From positions 3,229,990 through 3,293,989 of the forward strand of contig NZ_CP022684.1 of assembly GCF_002863865.1 (NCBI RefSeq): a DNA stretch of 64,000 bases, in the 5' to 3' direction. Within the stretch, counting starts at the first letter, position 1; each line of letters begins with the position of its first letter. Below, one piece after another: positions 38,707 through 46,472 of this stretch. A program made the position numbers and the translations under genes. The notes under the pieces were generated by a model. It had not been told where the DNA came from and did no database searches. It saw only the letters and a program-made list of their open reading frames with translations. This DNA is from Ketobacter alkanivorans. Lineage in GTDB: Bacteria; Pseudomonadota; Gammaproteobacteria; Pseudomonadales; Ketobacteraceae.

Positions 38707-39147
38707 ATGAAACCGAAAAAAGGCTACACCCCGAATCTGAGCAAGCTGATGAGTGATTGTGAAATCAACTACCATCGGCTGATGCGCCTGCTGCCCGAGA
38801 TCGATGATCTGGAGGAGTGGCGTTTTGGAGTGGACGCCAATACCGAGCAGTTAAAGCAGGTAAGCATCCACATCGTTGAGCGCAGCAAGTACACCACGAC
38901 AGTGGCCGTGGCGCAGGAATCCCTGCTGGATGACTGGGTTCCAAAGCCCACATTGACTGTGCGGCTGTATCACGACGCGCAGATGGCAGAGGTGCTGACC
39001 TTTCAGCGTAACCGTTATATTCGTCAAACCTACGCCTACCCGAACGAGAAAATGTTCCAACCTGATGAGAAGGCCCAGCTCAACGTGTTTTTGGGCGAGT
39101 GGTTGGAATTCTGCCTGCGATCAGGCCGGGCTTTGTTGAAAGCCTGA
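38707..39147 (+). CDS. yqiB: DUF1249 (YqiB) family protein
   Basis: 146 residues, ATG 38707, 7 bp after nudF. It matches the DUF1249 family from YTPNLSKLMSDCEINYHRLMRLLP to the terminal EWLEFCLRSGRALL, with the typical VRLYHDAQMAEVLTFQ centre. The function of the family is unknown; its position between nudF and cpdA is conserved in enterobacteria and other gammaproteobacteria. Confidence 0.93.
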   Translation: MKPKKGYTPNLSKLMSDCEINYHRLMRLLPEIDDLEEWRFGVDANTEQLKQVSIHIVERSKYTTTVAVAQESLLDDWVPKPTLTVRLYHDAQMAEVLTFQRNRYIRQTYAYPNEKMFQPDEKAQLNVFLGEWLEFCLRSGRALLKA

Positions 39148-39243
39148 TGTGATATGGTGCACAGACTCTGAAAAAGTGAAAATTCACGCTAAGTTGGTTT
39201 TGATTTTGACGTATTGTTTTGTCCCTGTGGATAAAAAACCCGT

Positions 39244-39249
39244 TATACT
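39244..39249 (+). promoter_or_regulatory. Candidate -10 box upstream of cpdA
   Basis: TATACT at 39244-39249, with TTGTCC at 39219-39224 as a possible -35 (19-bp spacer, longer than ideal). It lies in the 181-bp gap between yqiB and cpdA, which contains no gene and shows no terminator-like hairpin. Confidence 0.3.
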
Positions 39250-39328
39250 GGACAAATTGCCGTCTCTCTTGGCAGCGCCCGAACTCGTGGGTTATAAGCA
39301 CCTAATGACAAATAGAATGGATTGACCT

Positions 39329-40135
39329 TTGGTTAGAGACACTACCCATCCCTCAATTCGTATTGTTCAGCTCTCAGATTGCCATCTGTTTAAAAGCACA
39401 GAGGGCAAGTTGTTGGGTTTGAACACCGAGCATAGCCTGGCGCAGGTCATGGACCTCATTTGCGCCGAGCAGCCTGCTATCGACTTGGTGTTGGCCACCG
39501 GAGATCTTTCTCAGGATGGCAGCAGCGAGTCATATGCACGTTTCCACAAAACCATGGATGCCTTCAGTTGCCCTGTTTACTGGCTTCCTGGCAATCACGA
39601 CCTCACCGATATTATGGGTAATCACCAGATCGCCCAGCGCATGAGCCCTTGTGTCATCGATCAGGGTGATTGGCAAATCCTCATGCTGGATTCCACCATC
39701 CGAGGCAAAGTGCCTGGTAATTTTTCTGATACCGAACTGCAATTTCTAGAGCAAGCCCTTGTGGAATCGACAGGCAAGCATGTGATGATTGCATTGCATC
39801 ATCAGCCGGTACCGGTAGGCAGCAGTTGGCTGGATCAGCAAATCGTGGGCAATGCGGCTGAGTTTTTCAAAATAGTCGATCGATTTTCCAATGTGCGCGC
39901 CATCATATGGGGGCACGTACATCAGGTGTTTGAAGCCCAGCGCAATGGCGTACAGCTGATGTCAGTACCTTCTACCTGTGTACAGTTCATGCCCAATAGC
40001 CAGGATTTTGCGGTCGATAAAGCGAACCCCGGCTATCGTTGGATTGATCTGAACGCCGATGGCAGCCTCAGTTCTGGAGTGTCTCGCGTGACGGGTGTCG
40101 AATTTGTAGTGGATTACAGCGTGAAAGGCTATTAG
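39329..40135 (+). CDS. cpdA: 3',5'-cyclic-AMP phosphodiesterase
   Basis: 268 residues; the only sensible start is TTG 39329, just before the conserved IRIVQLSDCHLF. Calcineurin-like metallophosphatase: DCH, ATGDLSQDGSSESY, PGNHD, MIALHHQPVPVGS and IWGHVHQVFE give the full dimetal site. It lowers cAMP in the cytoplasm and so modulates CRP/Vfr-type control. 9 bp before yqiA. Confidence 0.95.
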   Translation: MVRDTTHPSIRIVQLSDCHLFKSTEGKLLGLNTEHSLAQVMDLICAEQPAIDLVLATGDLSQDGSSESYARFHKTMDAFSCPVYWLPGNHDLTDIMGNHQIAQRMSPCVIDQGDWQILMLDSTIRGKVPGNFSDTELQFLEQALVESTGKHVMIALHHQPVPVGSSWLDQQIVGNAAEFFKIVDRFSNVRAIIWGHVHQVFEAQRNGVQLMSVPSTCVQFMPNSQDFAVDKANPGYRWIDLNADGSLSSGVSRVTGVEFVVDYSVKGY

Positions 40136-40144
40136 TCTCACCAC

Positions 40145-40747
40145 ATGTCACAGCGCTTTCATCTTTTCTACATACACGGTTTCAACAGTTCTCCTCAGTC
40201 CACCAAGGCCCGTATACTTCAGCAGGCACTGGCCGGATATGACGGAGTTCAGTTTCATGTACCCGCGCTACCCTACGATCCAGAGCAATCCATCCAGATC
40301 CTGCAGCAAGCGGTAGAAGCCTGCCTGCCAGAGCCGATAGGATTGGTGGGCAGCTCCATGGGCGGCTTTTACGGCACCTGGTTGGCGCAGCGTTATGATC
40401 TGCCATTGGTGCTGATAAACCCGGCAATCAAACCGTACGAACTGCTGCAAGACTATCTGGGCATTAATGAGAATATGTATACTGGTGAGCGCTATGAATT
40501 CACCGAGCGACATATCGACCTTCTACGGGCCCTCGATGTGGCGCAAATTACCAAGCCAGAGCGCTACCTGCTGCTCACACAAACCGCCGACGAAGTGTTG
40601 GACTACACTCAAGGCGTGACAAAATACGCCGGCAGCAGACAAATTGTAGAAGAGGGCGGCTCTCATGGCTTTGATGGCTTTGAACAACACCTGCCCACCC
40701 TCTTCGAGTTTTTTAATATCACACCATCAGACCAAACATCGGAATAA
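40145..40747 (+). CDS. yqiA: YqiA-family esterase
   Basis: 200 residues, ATG 40145. Small alpha/beta hydrolase: FYIHGFNSSPQSTKA (oxyanion region), nucleophile elbow GLVGSSMGGFYGTW, acidic LTQTADEVLDY and C-terminal GGSHGFDGFE with the catalytic His. The E. coli homologue has esterase activity on acyl-CoA or nitrophenyl esters; the physiological substrate is unknown. 9 bp before parE. Confidence 0.95.
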   Translation: MSQRFHLFYIHGFNSSPQSTKARILQQALAGYDGVQFHVPALPYDPEQSIQILQQAVEACLPEPIGLVGSSMGGFYGTWLAQRYDLPLVLINPAIKPYELLQDYLGINENMYTGERYEFTERHIDLLRALDVAQITKPERYLLLTQTADEVLDYTQGVTKYAGSRQIVEEGGSHGFDGFEQHLPTLFEFFNITPSDQTSE

Positions 40748-40756
40748 CCACGCTTT

Positions 40757-42646
40757 ATGGCAAACGACAATTACACATCCGAATCCATTGAAGTCTTAAG
40801 TGGACTGGACCCGGTGCGCAAACGCCCCGGTATGTACACCGACACCACGCGCCCCAACCATTTGGCGCAGGAAGTTATCGATAACAGTGTGGATGAGGCA
40901 CTGGCAGGGCACGCCAGCAAGATAGAAGTGACCCTCTATAAAGATGGATCACTGGAGGTGGTGGATGATGGTCGCGGCATGCCGGTGGATATCCATCCCG
41001 AGAAAGGCATTCCCGGTATAGAAGTGATTCTGTGCACCCTTCATGCAGGTGGCAAATTCTCCAATAAGAACTACCAATTCTCCGGCGGGCTGCACGGAGT
41101 TGGTGTGTCTGTGGTCAACGCCCTGTCAAACATGCTGGAAGTTACCATTCGGCGCGACGGTAACGTGTATCGCATGGGCTTTAAAGATGGTGAGAAAGCC
41201 TCCGACCTGGAAATCATCGACACCTGCGGCAAGCGCAACACCGGTACATCGCTGCGCTTTCTTGCTGATCCCAAATATTTTGATACCAACAAATACTCCG
41301 TTGCCCGGCTAACGCATCTGCTGCGGGCGAAAGCTGTGCTCTGCCCCGGCCTGCATGTAAAATTCACCGATGAAAACAGCGGCGAAACCACCGAATGGTA
41401 CTACGAAGACGGCCTCAAAGACTACTTGCTTACCGCTAACCGTGGTTGGACTCTGTTGCCGGAAGACCCTTTTGTGGGTGTGATGAGCGCAGATACTGAA
41501 GCCGTAGACTGGGCCGTTCAATGGTTGCCTGAAGGCGGCGAGCTGATCACCGAAAGTTACGTTAACCTGATTCCCACCGCCCAAGGTGGCACCCATGTTA
41601 ACGGCTTGCGTACTGGCCTGTTAGAGGCCATGCGCGAATACTGCGAAAACCGCAACTTGCTGCCCCGTGGAGTGAAGCTCACCGCAGACGACGTTTGGGA
41701 CAAGTGTACCTACGTATTGTCAGTAAAAATGCAGGATCCCCAGTTTGCAGGGCAAACCAAAGAGAAACTGTCATCCCGACAAACAGCGGCATTCGTATCC
41801 GGTGTGGTAAAGGATGCCTTCAGCCTGTGGTTGCATCAGCACACAGCAGAGGGGGATGCACTGGCAGACCTTGCGATCAACAACGCACAGAAGCGCATGC
41901 GCGCCAGCAAAAAAGTTGTGCGTAAAAAGGTCACTGCTGGCCCGGCGCTGCCTGGCAAACTGGCGGACTGCTCCAGCCAGGATTCTGATCGCTCCGAACT
42001 ATTCCTGGTGGAGGGTGATTCGGCAGGAGGCTCCGCCAAACAGGCCCGCGACCGTGAGTTTCAGGCCGTGATGCCGCTGCGCGGAAAAATCCTCAATACC
42101 TGGGAGGTCGATTCCAGCGAGATACTGGCATCGCAGGAAGTTCACGATATTTCAGTCGCCATTGGGCTGGAGCCTGGGTCGGATGATCTAAGTAATCTAC
42201 GTTATAACAAAATATGCATCCTGGCCGATGCCGACTCCGATGGTTTGCACATTGCAACACTGTTGTGCGCGTTGTTTGTGCGGCATTTCCGCCCGCTGGT
42301 GTTGGCTGGCCATGTCTATGTGGCCATGCCCCCTCTGTATCGAATTGATGTGGCGAAAGATGTGTACTACGCGCTGGATGAAGATGAAAAGCAGGGCGTT
42401 CTTGATCGTATCAAGGCAGAGAAAAAACGCGGCAATATTCAGGTCACCCGTTTTAAAGGCCTGGGTGAGATGAACCCTTTGCAGCTACGGGAAACCACCA
42501 TGACCCCTGATACTCGCCGCTTGGTGCAGCTAGTGGTGGAGCCGGGTGACGACACGAATGAAGCGATGGACCTTTTACTGGCCAAGAAAAGGGCGGGGGA
42601 TCGTAAGGAGTGGCTGGAGAGCAAGGGTAACTTGGCGGTGGTGTGA
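40757..42646 (+). CDS. parE: DNA topoisomerase IV subunit B
   Basis: 629 residues, ATG 40757. GHKL ATPase N-terminus: VIDNSVDEALAGH, DDGRGMPVDIHP, GGLHGVGVSVVNALS. TOPRIM domain: LVEGDSAGGSAKQARDREF, LRGKILN and ILADADSDGLHI. With ParC it decatenates daughter chromosomes. The stop at 42644-42646 lies only 5 bp before the terminal TGT of the Tn7-like element; the coding sequence is not disrupted. Confidence 0.97.
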   Translation: MANDNYTSESIEVLSGLDPVRKRPGMYTDTTRPNHLAQEVIDNSVDEALAGHASKIEVTLYKDGSLEVVDDGRGMPVDIHPEKGIPGIEVILCTLHAGGKFSNKNYQFSGGLHGVGVSVVNALSNMLEVTIRRDGNVYRMGFKDGEKASDLEIIDTCGKRNTGTSLRFLADPKYFDTNKYSVARLTHLLRAKAVLCPGLHVKFTDENSGETTEWYYEDGLKDYLLTANRGWTLLPEDPFVGVMSADTEAVDWAVQWLPEGGELITESYVNLIPTAQGGTHVNGLRTGLLEAMREYCENRNLLPRGVKLTADDVWDKCTYVLSVKMQDPQFAGQTKEKLSSRQTAAFVSGVVKDAFSLWLHQHTAEGDALADLAINNAQKRMRASKKVVRKKVTAGPALPGKLADCSSQDSDRSELFLVEGDSAGGSAKQARDREFQAVMPLRGKILNTWEVDSSEILASQEVHDISVAIGLEPGSDDLSNLRYNKICILADADSDGLHIATLLCALFVRHFRPLVLAGHVYVAMPPLYRIDVAKDVYYALDEDEKQGVLDRIKAEKKRGNIQVTRFKGLGEMNPLQLRETTMTPDTRRLVQLVVEPGDDTNEAMDLLLAKKRAGDRKEWLESKGNLAVV

Positions 42647-42661
42647 TTTTTTGTAAATTAG

Positions 42662-42719
42662 TACATAAAGTTGAACAGTTCGACATAAGCTTGAACAAAT
42701 AAGTACATAAGTTTGAACA
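42662..42719 (+). repeat. Three TnsB-binding-site-like repeats at the transposon end
   Basis: TACATAAAGTTGAACA (42662-42677), GACATAAGCTTGAACA (42682-42697) and TACATAAGTTTGAACA (42704-42719), spaced 20 and 22 bp. Directly repeated 20-ish-bp sites next to a TGT terminus are the signature of Tn7-like ends; the CATAA-n-TTGA core resembles the sites at ends of I-F-type Tn7-like elements. A weaker fourth copy (GTTCGATAAGAAGTGAAC) lies near 42812. Confidence 0.75.
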
Positions 42720-42720
42720 A

Positions 42721-42756
42721 AAGCCCCGCCAAACTCGATTTGCCGGGGCTTTTTTA
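42721..42756 (+). terminator. Strong Rho-independent terminator inside the transposon end
   Basis: AAGCCCCG (42721-42728) / CGGGGCTT (42744-42751), 15-nt loop, followed by TTTTTT. It is the first terminator after parE and sits directly behind the third end repeat, so it stops parE read-through into the element. Confidence 0.85.
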
Positions 42757-42986
42757 TGGGCCACGCAATAATAAGAACAAAATCTATTGGCTTGTGATGA
42801 TGTTCTGACGATCTGTTCGATAAGAAGTGAACTCAGATTTCATGGTCACACAATAAATTAGTTTTCGAGAGAATACTTTTGGATACTTTGACATACTGCG
42901 GGTCATAACATCTTTAAGACTTTAGGTAGGATGTGCATATGCCTCGCCCTGAATTTGATTAACTCTATGTCAAACCTTGGTAATCC
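42757..42986. other. Intergenic stretch between transposon-end terminator and first accessory gene
   Basis: AT-rich, no convincing gene. It contains a perfect TTGACA (42888-42893) without a matching -10 at normal spacing, and very short frames (for example 42931-42990) that end at the start codon of the next gene. It probably holds the promoter of that gene. Confidence 0.35.
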
Positions 42987-43400
42987 ATGATCCCGATTTC
43001 GCTAGAGCGAATACTCGACCTATTGCGCGATGACCTGTACTCCGGTTGTGTCGCGCTAGTTGTCGAAGCTGAAAACCGTCATCAAGTTATTACGTTGTTA
43101 GAGAAGCTTGGAAATGAACGGTGTGGCCGCGTGCAGATTATGACCTTGGATTCGGAGACAGCAATTGACCTGCCCTTGGAGTCCATTGATGGCGATCTAT
43201 TGCTTGTTGATGGTTTGAGCAAGATTGACCCCTATAGCCAAGAGGCCTATTCGCTGCGGACATTCCTTGATGTCAGAAGAAATACAGCGGGGAAAACGAT
43301 CATAATCTTAGACCCTAACGGCTACAGATCCCATTTCTCCGACAGCAATGCACCATTCTATTTGTTTTGCGATTTTGTCTTCGAATCAGATCTTTCTTGA
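42987..43400 (+). CDS. Unknown 137-residue protein, first gene of the transposon
   Basis: 137 residues, ATG 42987. No family recognised. A central GDLLLVDGLSKI resembles a Walker-B-like strand (hydrophobics then D) and KTIIILDPNG a second beta strand, so an alpha/beta fold is likely. There is no Walker A, so ATP binding is doubtful. It is convergent with the Tus-like gene with only 12 bp between stops. Position next to the transposon end suggests an accessory rather than host role. Confidence 0.7.
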   Translation: MIPISLERILDLLRDDLYSGCVALVVEAENRHQVITLLEKLGNERCGRVQIMTLDSETAIDLPLESIDGDLLLVDGLSKIDPYSQEAYSLRTFLDVRRNTAGKTIIILDPNGYRSHFSDSNAPFYLFCDFVFESDLS

Positions 43401-43412
43401 ACGGGTGGCTAT

Positions 43413-44318
43413 TTATCGATAGCGGTGCAGGCCTATTTCAGCAATGAAAGGTTCATCGTGTATGCTGGATTCGCGTTGAATTCGGGGTTCGACATGCTCG
43501 CGTTGAGATGGCGGCTGTCGCCATTGCAGTCGTGGCAGGTTTTTCTGTGGCAAAACGACTACACCGGATAAGGGCGTTGATTTCGGTATTCGAACGCCAT
43601 CTTCAAAATAGGCATAGTTTGCCCGGAGCTGCTCCTTCAGGGGAGTAACCTTTGCAAATTCATTGTCAGAGCATAGCGCCAGGGCTTCGAGGGCAGATTC
43701 TTTTTCGTCGTCGGTAAGATTTTTAGCCAGTTTTAGGGCGTCTGACCGTGTGACTTTGGTTATCCGCTTGTGTGAGCTTGACCAGGTCCAGCTAAATACG
43801 TCCATGTCTTTTGGTAAAACACGAATCATGCAGCGGCATGCTTGGAGATCGATCTGGTTGTAAATAATCTGTTCACGTGTCGCGAGATCAAACAAAGATC
43901 TTTGTGTCCCTTGCTTCAGTTCATTGCGGAGCAATGTTGATATAAACCGTCCTGGTGTGGAGCTATTCGACACACCATAAATGCGTTGGGCTTTTGTGGT
44001 TAAGTGAACGAAGGTGTTCTTTGCATTGTTGAAAACTTCGAATTTTCTGGCAAGTTGATCTGAAGTGCACAGGATGCCAGCCGTAAGGATTTTATCATCT
44101 CTGTTTGCCCTGAAAATTTGGGTCATGCTGTCGATTGCTGCCAGCCGGGCAACACTTGACCTATGTTCTTCTTCAGATGTGCCTATTGTGGGCACATAAA
44201 CTGGATAGGAATCCATCTCTTCTAATGCAAGCTCTCGGATATCTTGTGCTACTAGAATGATGTCGGAGAGGGAAGAAAAAAGCCTTTCCACAAGTTCGGC
44301 TTGAAGTGATCGATCCAC
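43413..44318 (-). CDS. tus: Tus-like DNA replication terminus site-binding protein
   Basis: 301 residues, ATG 44318; E. coli Tus has 309. Three blocks align by eye to Tus in order. LVERLFSSLSDI (Tus LVDRLNTTFRQM) comes first. GILC at 81-84 with NAKNTFVHL at 98-106 matches Tus GVLC and NKLKTTFEHI. LQACRCMIRVLP with FSWTWSSSHKRITKV at 158-189 matches Tus LNAYRTLTVLH and FGWANKHIIKNL, part of the DNA-contacting beta strands. Tus bound to Ter blocks replication forks from one side. The C-terminal about 50 residues are Pro/Gln/Arg-rich and diverge. This is recognition from memory of the Tus sequence, not a search. Last gene of a three-gene minus-strand unit with the TM protein and XRE regulator. 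Confidence 0.72.
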   Translation of the reverse strand: MDRSLQAELVERLFSSLSDIILVAQDIRELALEEMDSYPVYVPTIGTSEEEHRSSVARLAAIDSMTQIFRANRDDKILTAGILCTSDQLARKFEVFNNAKNTFVHLTTKAQRIYGVSNSSTPGRFISTLLRNELKQGTQRSLFDLATREQIIYNQIDLQACRCMIRVLPKDMDVFSWTWSSSHKRITKVTRSDALKLAKNLTDDEKESALEALALCSDNEFAKVTPLKEQLRANYAYFEDGVRIPKSTPLSGVVVLPQKNLPRLQWRQPPSQREHVEPRIQRESSIHDEPFIAEIGLHRYR

Positions 44319-44326
44319 GAATGACT

Positions 44327-44860
44327 CTAGAGTTTATGAAAGTATTTTAAATAGGTATATGCAGGGGCCAGGTAGCGGCCAATCAGGTGGTATGTCGGAA
44401 ATCCAAGCACCGCAAACAGCGTCAATATGAATCCTAGCTTTGTTGCAAGTGGTACCGATAATAGAGCGACATTCAATCCAATTCTAATGGTGGCAGCGGT
44501 GGCTGTTAGTAACACTACGCAACCAAACAAAAAAAGAACGGTTTCAAGAACCGAGTGCCGGATAGCTTGACCATCCTTTTGTATGTACCGACCAACAAAC
44601 AAACGGTGCACCAGAGTGTCATTGGGAAGCTTCTGGAAGAGTAAGTTCTGTTTTTCTCGCTGGGCGGCAGAAAGTATGGTTCCGTACAGTAGTGTTTCTT
44701 CATGTCTTTGAAATTCATTGAAGCGGGTTTTCGCTGCAAAATCATTGTAGTCATTTTGCGAGGTGATCTGGTTAAGCGCCTTGAAAGAAGCATGAAGCTT
44801 GATCAGAGACCGGAGCCGACCAAAGAGTATTAATGATAAAAGGTGGCGGAACACGGTCAT
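44327..44860 (-). CDS. Two-TM membrane protein of the Tus module, unknown function
   Basis: 177 residues, ATG 44860, overlapping the upstream XRE gene by 4 bp and ending 8 bp before the Tus-like gene. The N-terminal about 105 residues are soluble and charged. Two hydrophobic helices follow (about 105-127, VLETVLFLFGCVVLLTATAA, and about 140-160). No family recognised. Co-transcription with a regulator and a Tus-like gene argues for a shared function. Confidence 0.72.
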   Translation of the reverse strand: MTVFRHLLSLILFGRLRSLIKLHASFKALNQITSQNDYNDFAAKTRFNEFQRHEETLLYGTILSAAQREKQNLLFQKLPNDTLVHRLFVGRYIQKDGQAIRHSVLETVLFLFGCVVLLTATAATIRIGLNVALLSVPLATKLGFILTLFAVLGFPTYHLIGRYLAPAYTYLKYFHKL

Positions 44861-45237
44861 TTTTGTGCAGCTTGTTTGCTGGGAGATTGAATTTCGGTTA
44901 ACAAATCCAAAAACCGACTGAGCCTGTGCTCCAAATCCAGGAGTCGGCCTTCTTTATCTCTACAATCCTGGTCTGCTTGGATGAAGGCTTCTCGAAGGTG
45001 TTGGATGTCACATTGATCATTTGCCAGCGTGGCGTTTGGCAGTAAGACATGCGGACGAAATCCCAGCTCAAATAGCTTATCCAGGTAGTCGGCATTGGGT
45101 GCCCGCTTGCCCTGTTCATACAAATACTGAGTACCAGCCTTAATTTCGCAGGCATCTGCTACATCGTTCACCTGTAGATTCAGGCGTTTACGCTCCGAAC
45201 TGAGAGCTTGCCCGAAACGTTTCCTGTCCAAACCCAT
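44857..45237 (-). CDS. XRE-type helix-turn-helix regulator
   Basis: 126 residues from ATG 45237, chosen because GGGAG lies 9 bp upstream; an earlier start at 45273 would add 12 residues. HTH: RFGQALSSERKRLNLQVNDVADACEIKAGTQYLYEQGKRAPNA reads as a five-helix XRE domain (given here in outline only). A C-terminal coiled-coil-like helix (HLREAFIQADQDCRDKEGRL) may dimerise. Divergent from the Cro-like gene across a perfect dyad, so autoregulation is likely. Confidence 0.85.
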   Translation of the reverse strand: MGLDRKRFGQALSSERKRLNLQVNDVADACEIKAGTQYLYEQGKRAPNADYLDKLFELGFRPHVLLPNATLANDQCDIQHLREAFIQADQDCRDKEGRLLDLEHRLSRFLDLLTEIQSPSKQAAQK

Positions 45238-45264
45238 TAACGTAGGCTCCCATCTATCGTTTAG

Positions 45265-45290
45265 TACAAACATATTGAAAAGTGTTTGTA
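45265..45290. promoter_or_regulatory. Operator-like perfect dyad between divergent XRE and Cro-like genes
   Basis: TACAAACA (45265-45272) / TGTTTGTA (45283-45290), 10-bp spacer, with TATAAT at 45295-45300 just to its right. The dyad overlaps the expected -35 of the rightward promoter and the leftward start region, the usual layout of a CI/Cro-type switch. Confidence 0.65.
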
Positions 45291-45331
45291 ACTGTATAAT
45301 ATTGTCATAAATGTATCAATTGAGAGTTTAG

Positions 45332-45571
45332 TTGAATCCCATGAAATCACCCGAAGAGGTCAAGCAGGAGTTTGCCGAGCGCGGCCTCAGCATCAGTGGC
45401 TGGGCCAAAGAGAGAGGCTATTCCCAGGCATTGGTGTATCAGGTGCTGAATGGGAGCCGGAAAGCGTTGCGTGGTGAGAGCCACAAAATTGCCGTTGAGC
45501 TTGGGTTAAAGGAAGGAAAAACAGGCTGCTACGAGGATCTGAGCTTCTATAAAGCTGAGGTGATTCAATGA
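45332..45571 (+). CDS. Small Cro-like DNA-binding protein
   Basis: 79 residues with TTG 45332, or 76 from ATG 45341. The core GLSISGWAKERGYSQALVYQVLNGSRKALRG is a helix-turn-helix of the compact Cro-like/phage repressor type common in Pseudomonas mobile elements. Divergent from the XRE gene across the 45265-45290 dyad. Probably the counter-regulator of the accessory module. Confidence 0.82.
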   Translation: MNPMKSPEEVKQEFAERGLSISGWAKERGYSQALVYQVLNGSRKALRGESHKIAVELGLKEGKTGCYEDLSFYKAEVIQ

Positions 45572-45586
45572 CTTAGAAACAAAAAA

Positions 45587-45616
45587 CCCGACAACAATTG
45601 CTTGCTATCGGGCTTT
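45587..45616 (+). terminator. Weak terminator-like hairpin after the Cro-like gene
   Basis: A-tract then CCCGA (45587-45591) / TCGGG (45608-45612) followed by CTTTA. Short stem and modest T run. The rest of the 253-bp gap up to tnsA shows no gene and should contain the tns promoter. Confidence 0.45.
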
Positions 45617-45824
45617 AGGTGTAGGTGATACCTACGGTGTGGTGCCTAGAAGTATCTCCCCTCCCTGCTGTCCCGTCAAGAGCAAGCCCCGAATACTGCC
45701 GCGAATCGACATCCGTCGAGGTTGGCTCGTGTCTGCGATCCAGCTTTGAGCCGAGAGTGGATTGCGTGGTTGCGCCCAAAATTCACGGATTCGGCATTAT
45801 TGCTCAATGCCGGGAGGTACTCTT

Positions 45825-46472
45825 ATGCGCCGAAAACCCGCTCGGAAGATCAAGGCTTCCGCTGTTAAAAACATCTTCAAGTTTCCGTCTACCAAGTCAT
45901 TTGTTGAGCCCTGCCATCGGAGATATCAAATGGTGTTGGTGGAGTCGATGCTGGAGAAAGACTATTGCTTTCACTTGGAAGCGAATCCAAACGTCGTGGT
46001 GTACTTCCCTCAGCCCAAGACCTTCATGGTCAATAGCACGTTGTTGAAGAATCGGGAGTACACGCCAGACTTTGAAGTCCATTTTCGCGGCGGTCGAAAG
46101 GCTTATGTGGAGGTCAAGAAGGACTTCAGCTCTCTGGATACGGTCTATCTGCATAAGCTGGAAATAGCGGCGATTGAAATGCGGCAAGCCGGATATGACT
46201 TTTTATGTGTCGATGAACCTCAGATACGCATAAATCCTCTTCTGCAAAACCTCCGCAAGTTGCAACGCTATCGTGACAGATTAACGAGTAACTCAGGCAC
46301 CCTTACGTTGCTTCAAAATGCCGTTCCTCATCCAAGAACGTTGAAAGACCTGATTGCAAATCCACTGGGCATACGTTTGGAGACCATTTACAAGCTCATT
46401 GCCAACGGGCAGATAACGGCAAATCTCTCGGTAGCTAAGCTCTCGTTGGATGCAGAGGTGCGCTATGCATAA
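45825..46472 (+). CDS. tnsA: TnsA-like transposon endonuclease
   Basis: 215 residues from ATG 45825, which has GGGAGG 7 bp upstream; a TTG at 45762 is less likely. Restriction-endonuclease fold with E40/E44, D82 (YTPDFEVHF) and the E96-V-K98 motif (KAYVEVKKDF), the PD-(D/E)xK triad of TnsA. A C-terminal helical part would contact TnsC. TnsA cuts the 5' ends of the element, giving cut-and-paste transposition. Overlaps tnsB. Confidence 0.88.
   Translation: MRRKPARKIKASAVKNIFKFPSTKSFVEPCHRRYQMVLVESMLEKDYCFHLEANPNVVVYFPQPKTFMVNSTLLKNREYTPDFEVHFRGGRKAYVEVKKDFSSLDTVYLHKLEIAAIEMRQAGYDFLCVDEPQIRINPLLQNLRKLQRYRDRLTSNSGTLTLLQNAVPHPRTLKDLIANPLGIRLETIYKLIANGQITANLSVAKLSLDAEVRYA

Noticed and set aside
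42662..42719. The three end repeats as Ter sites
   Set aside because: Only weak similarity to Ter; spacing and TGT terminus fit TnsB sites better.
42931..42990. Short leader frame ending at the start of the first transposon gene
   Set aside because: 19 codons, poor ribosome-site spacing, no conserved feature.
43855..43866. Ter-like GGTTGTAAATAA inside the tus-like gene
   Set aside because: Matches part of the Ter core but lacks the essential G at the fork-blocking position and encodes conserved protein sequence (IYNQID).
45306..45323. CATAAATGTATCAATTGA as an extra TnsB site
   Set aside because: Spacing between CATAA and TTGA differs from the end repeats and it lies in the regulator promoter.
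45762..45824. Longer TTG start for tnsA
   Set aside because: The ATG at 45825 has a strong GGGAGG site; the extension shows no conserved features.
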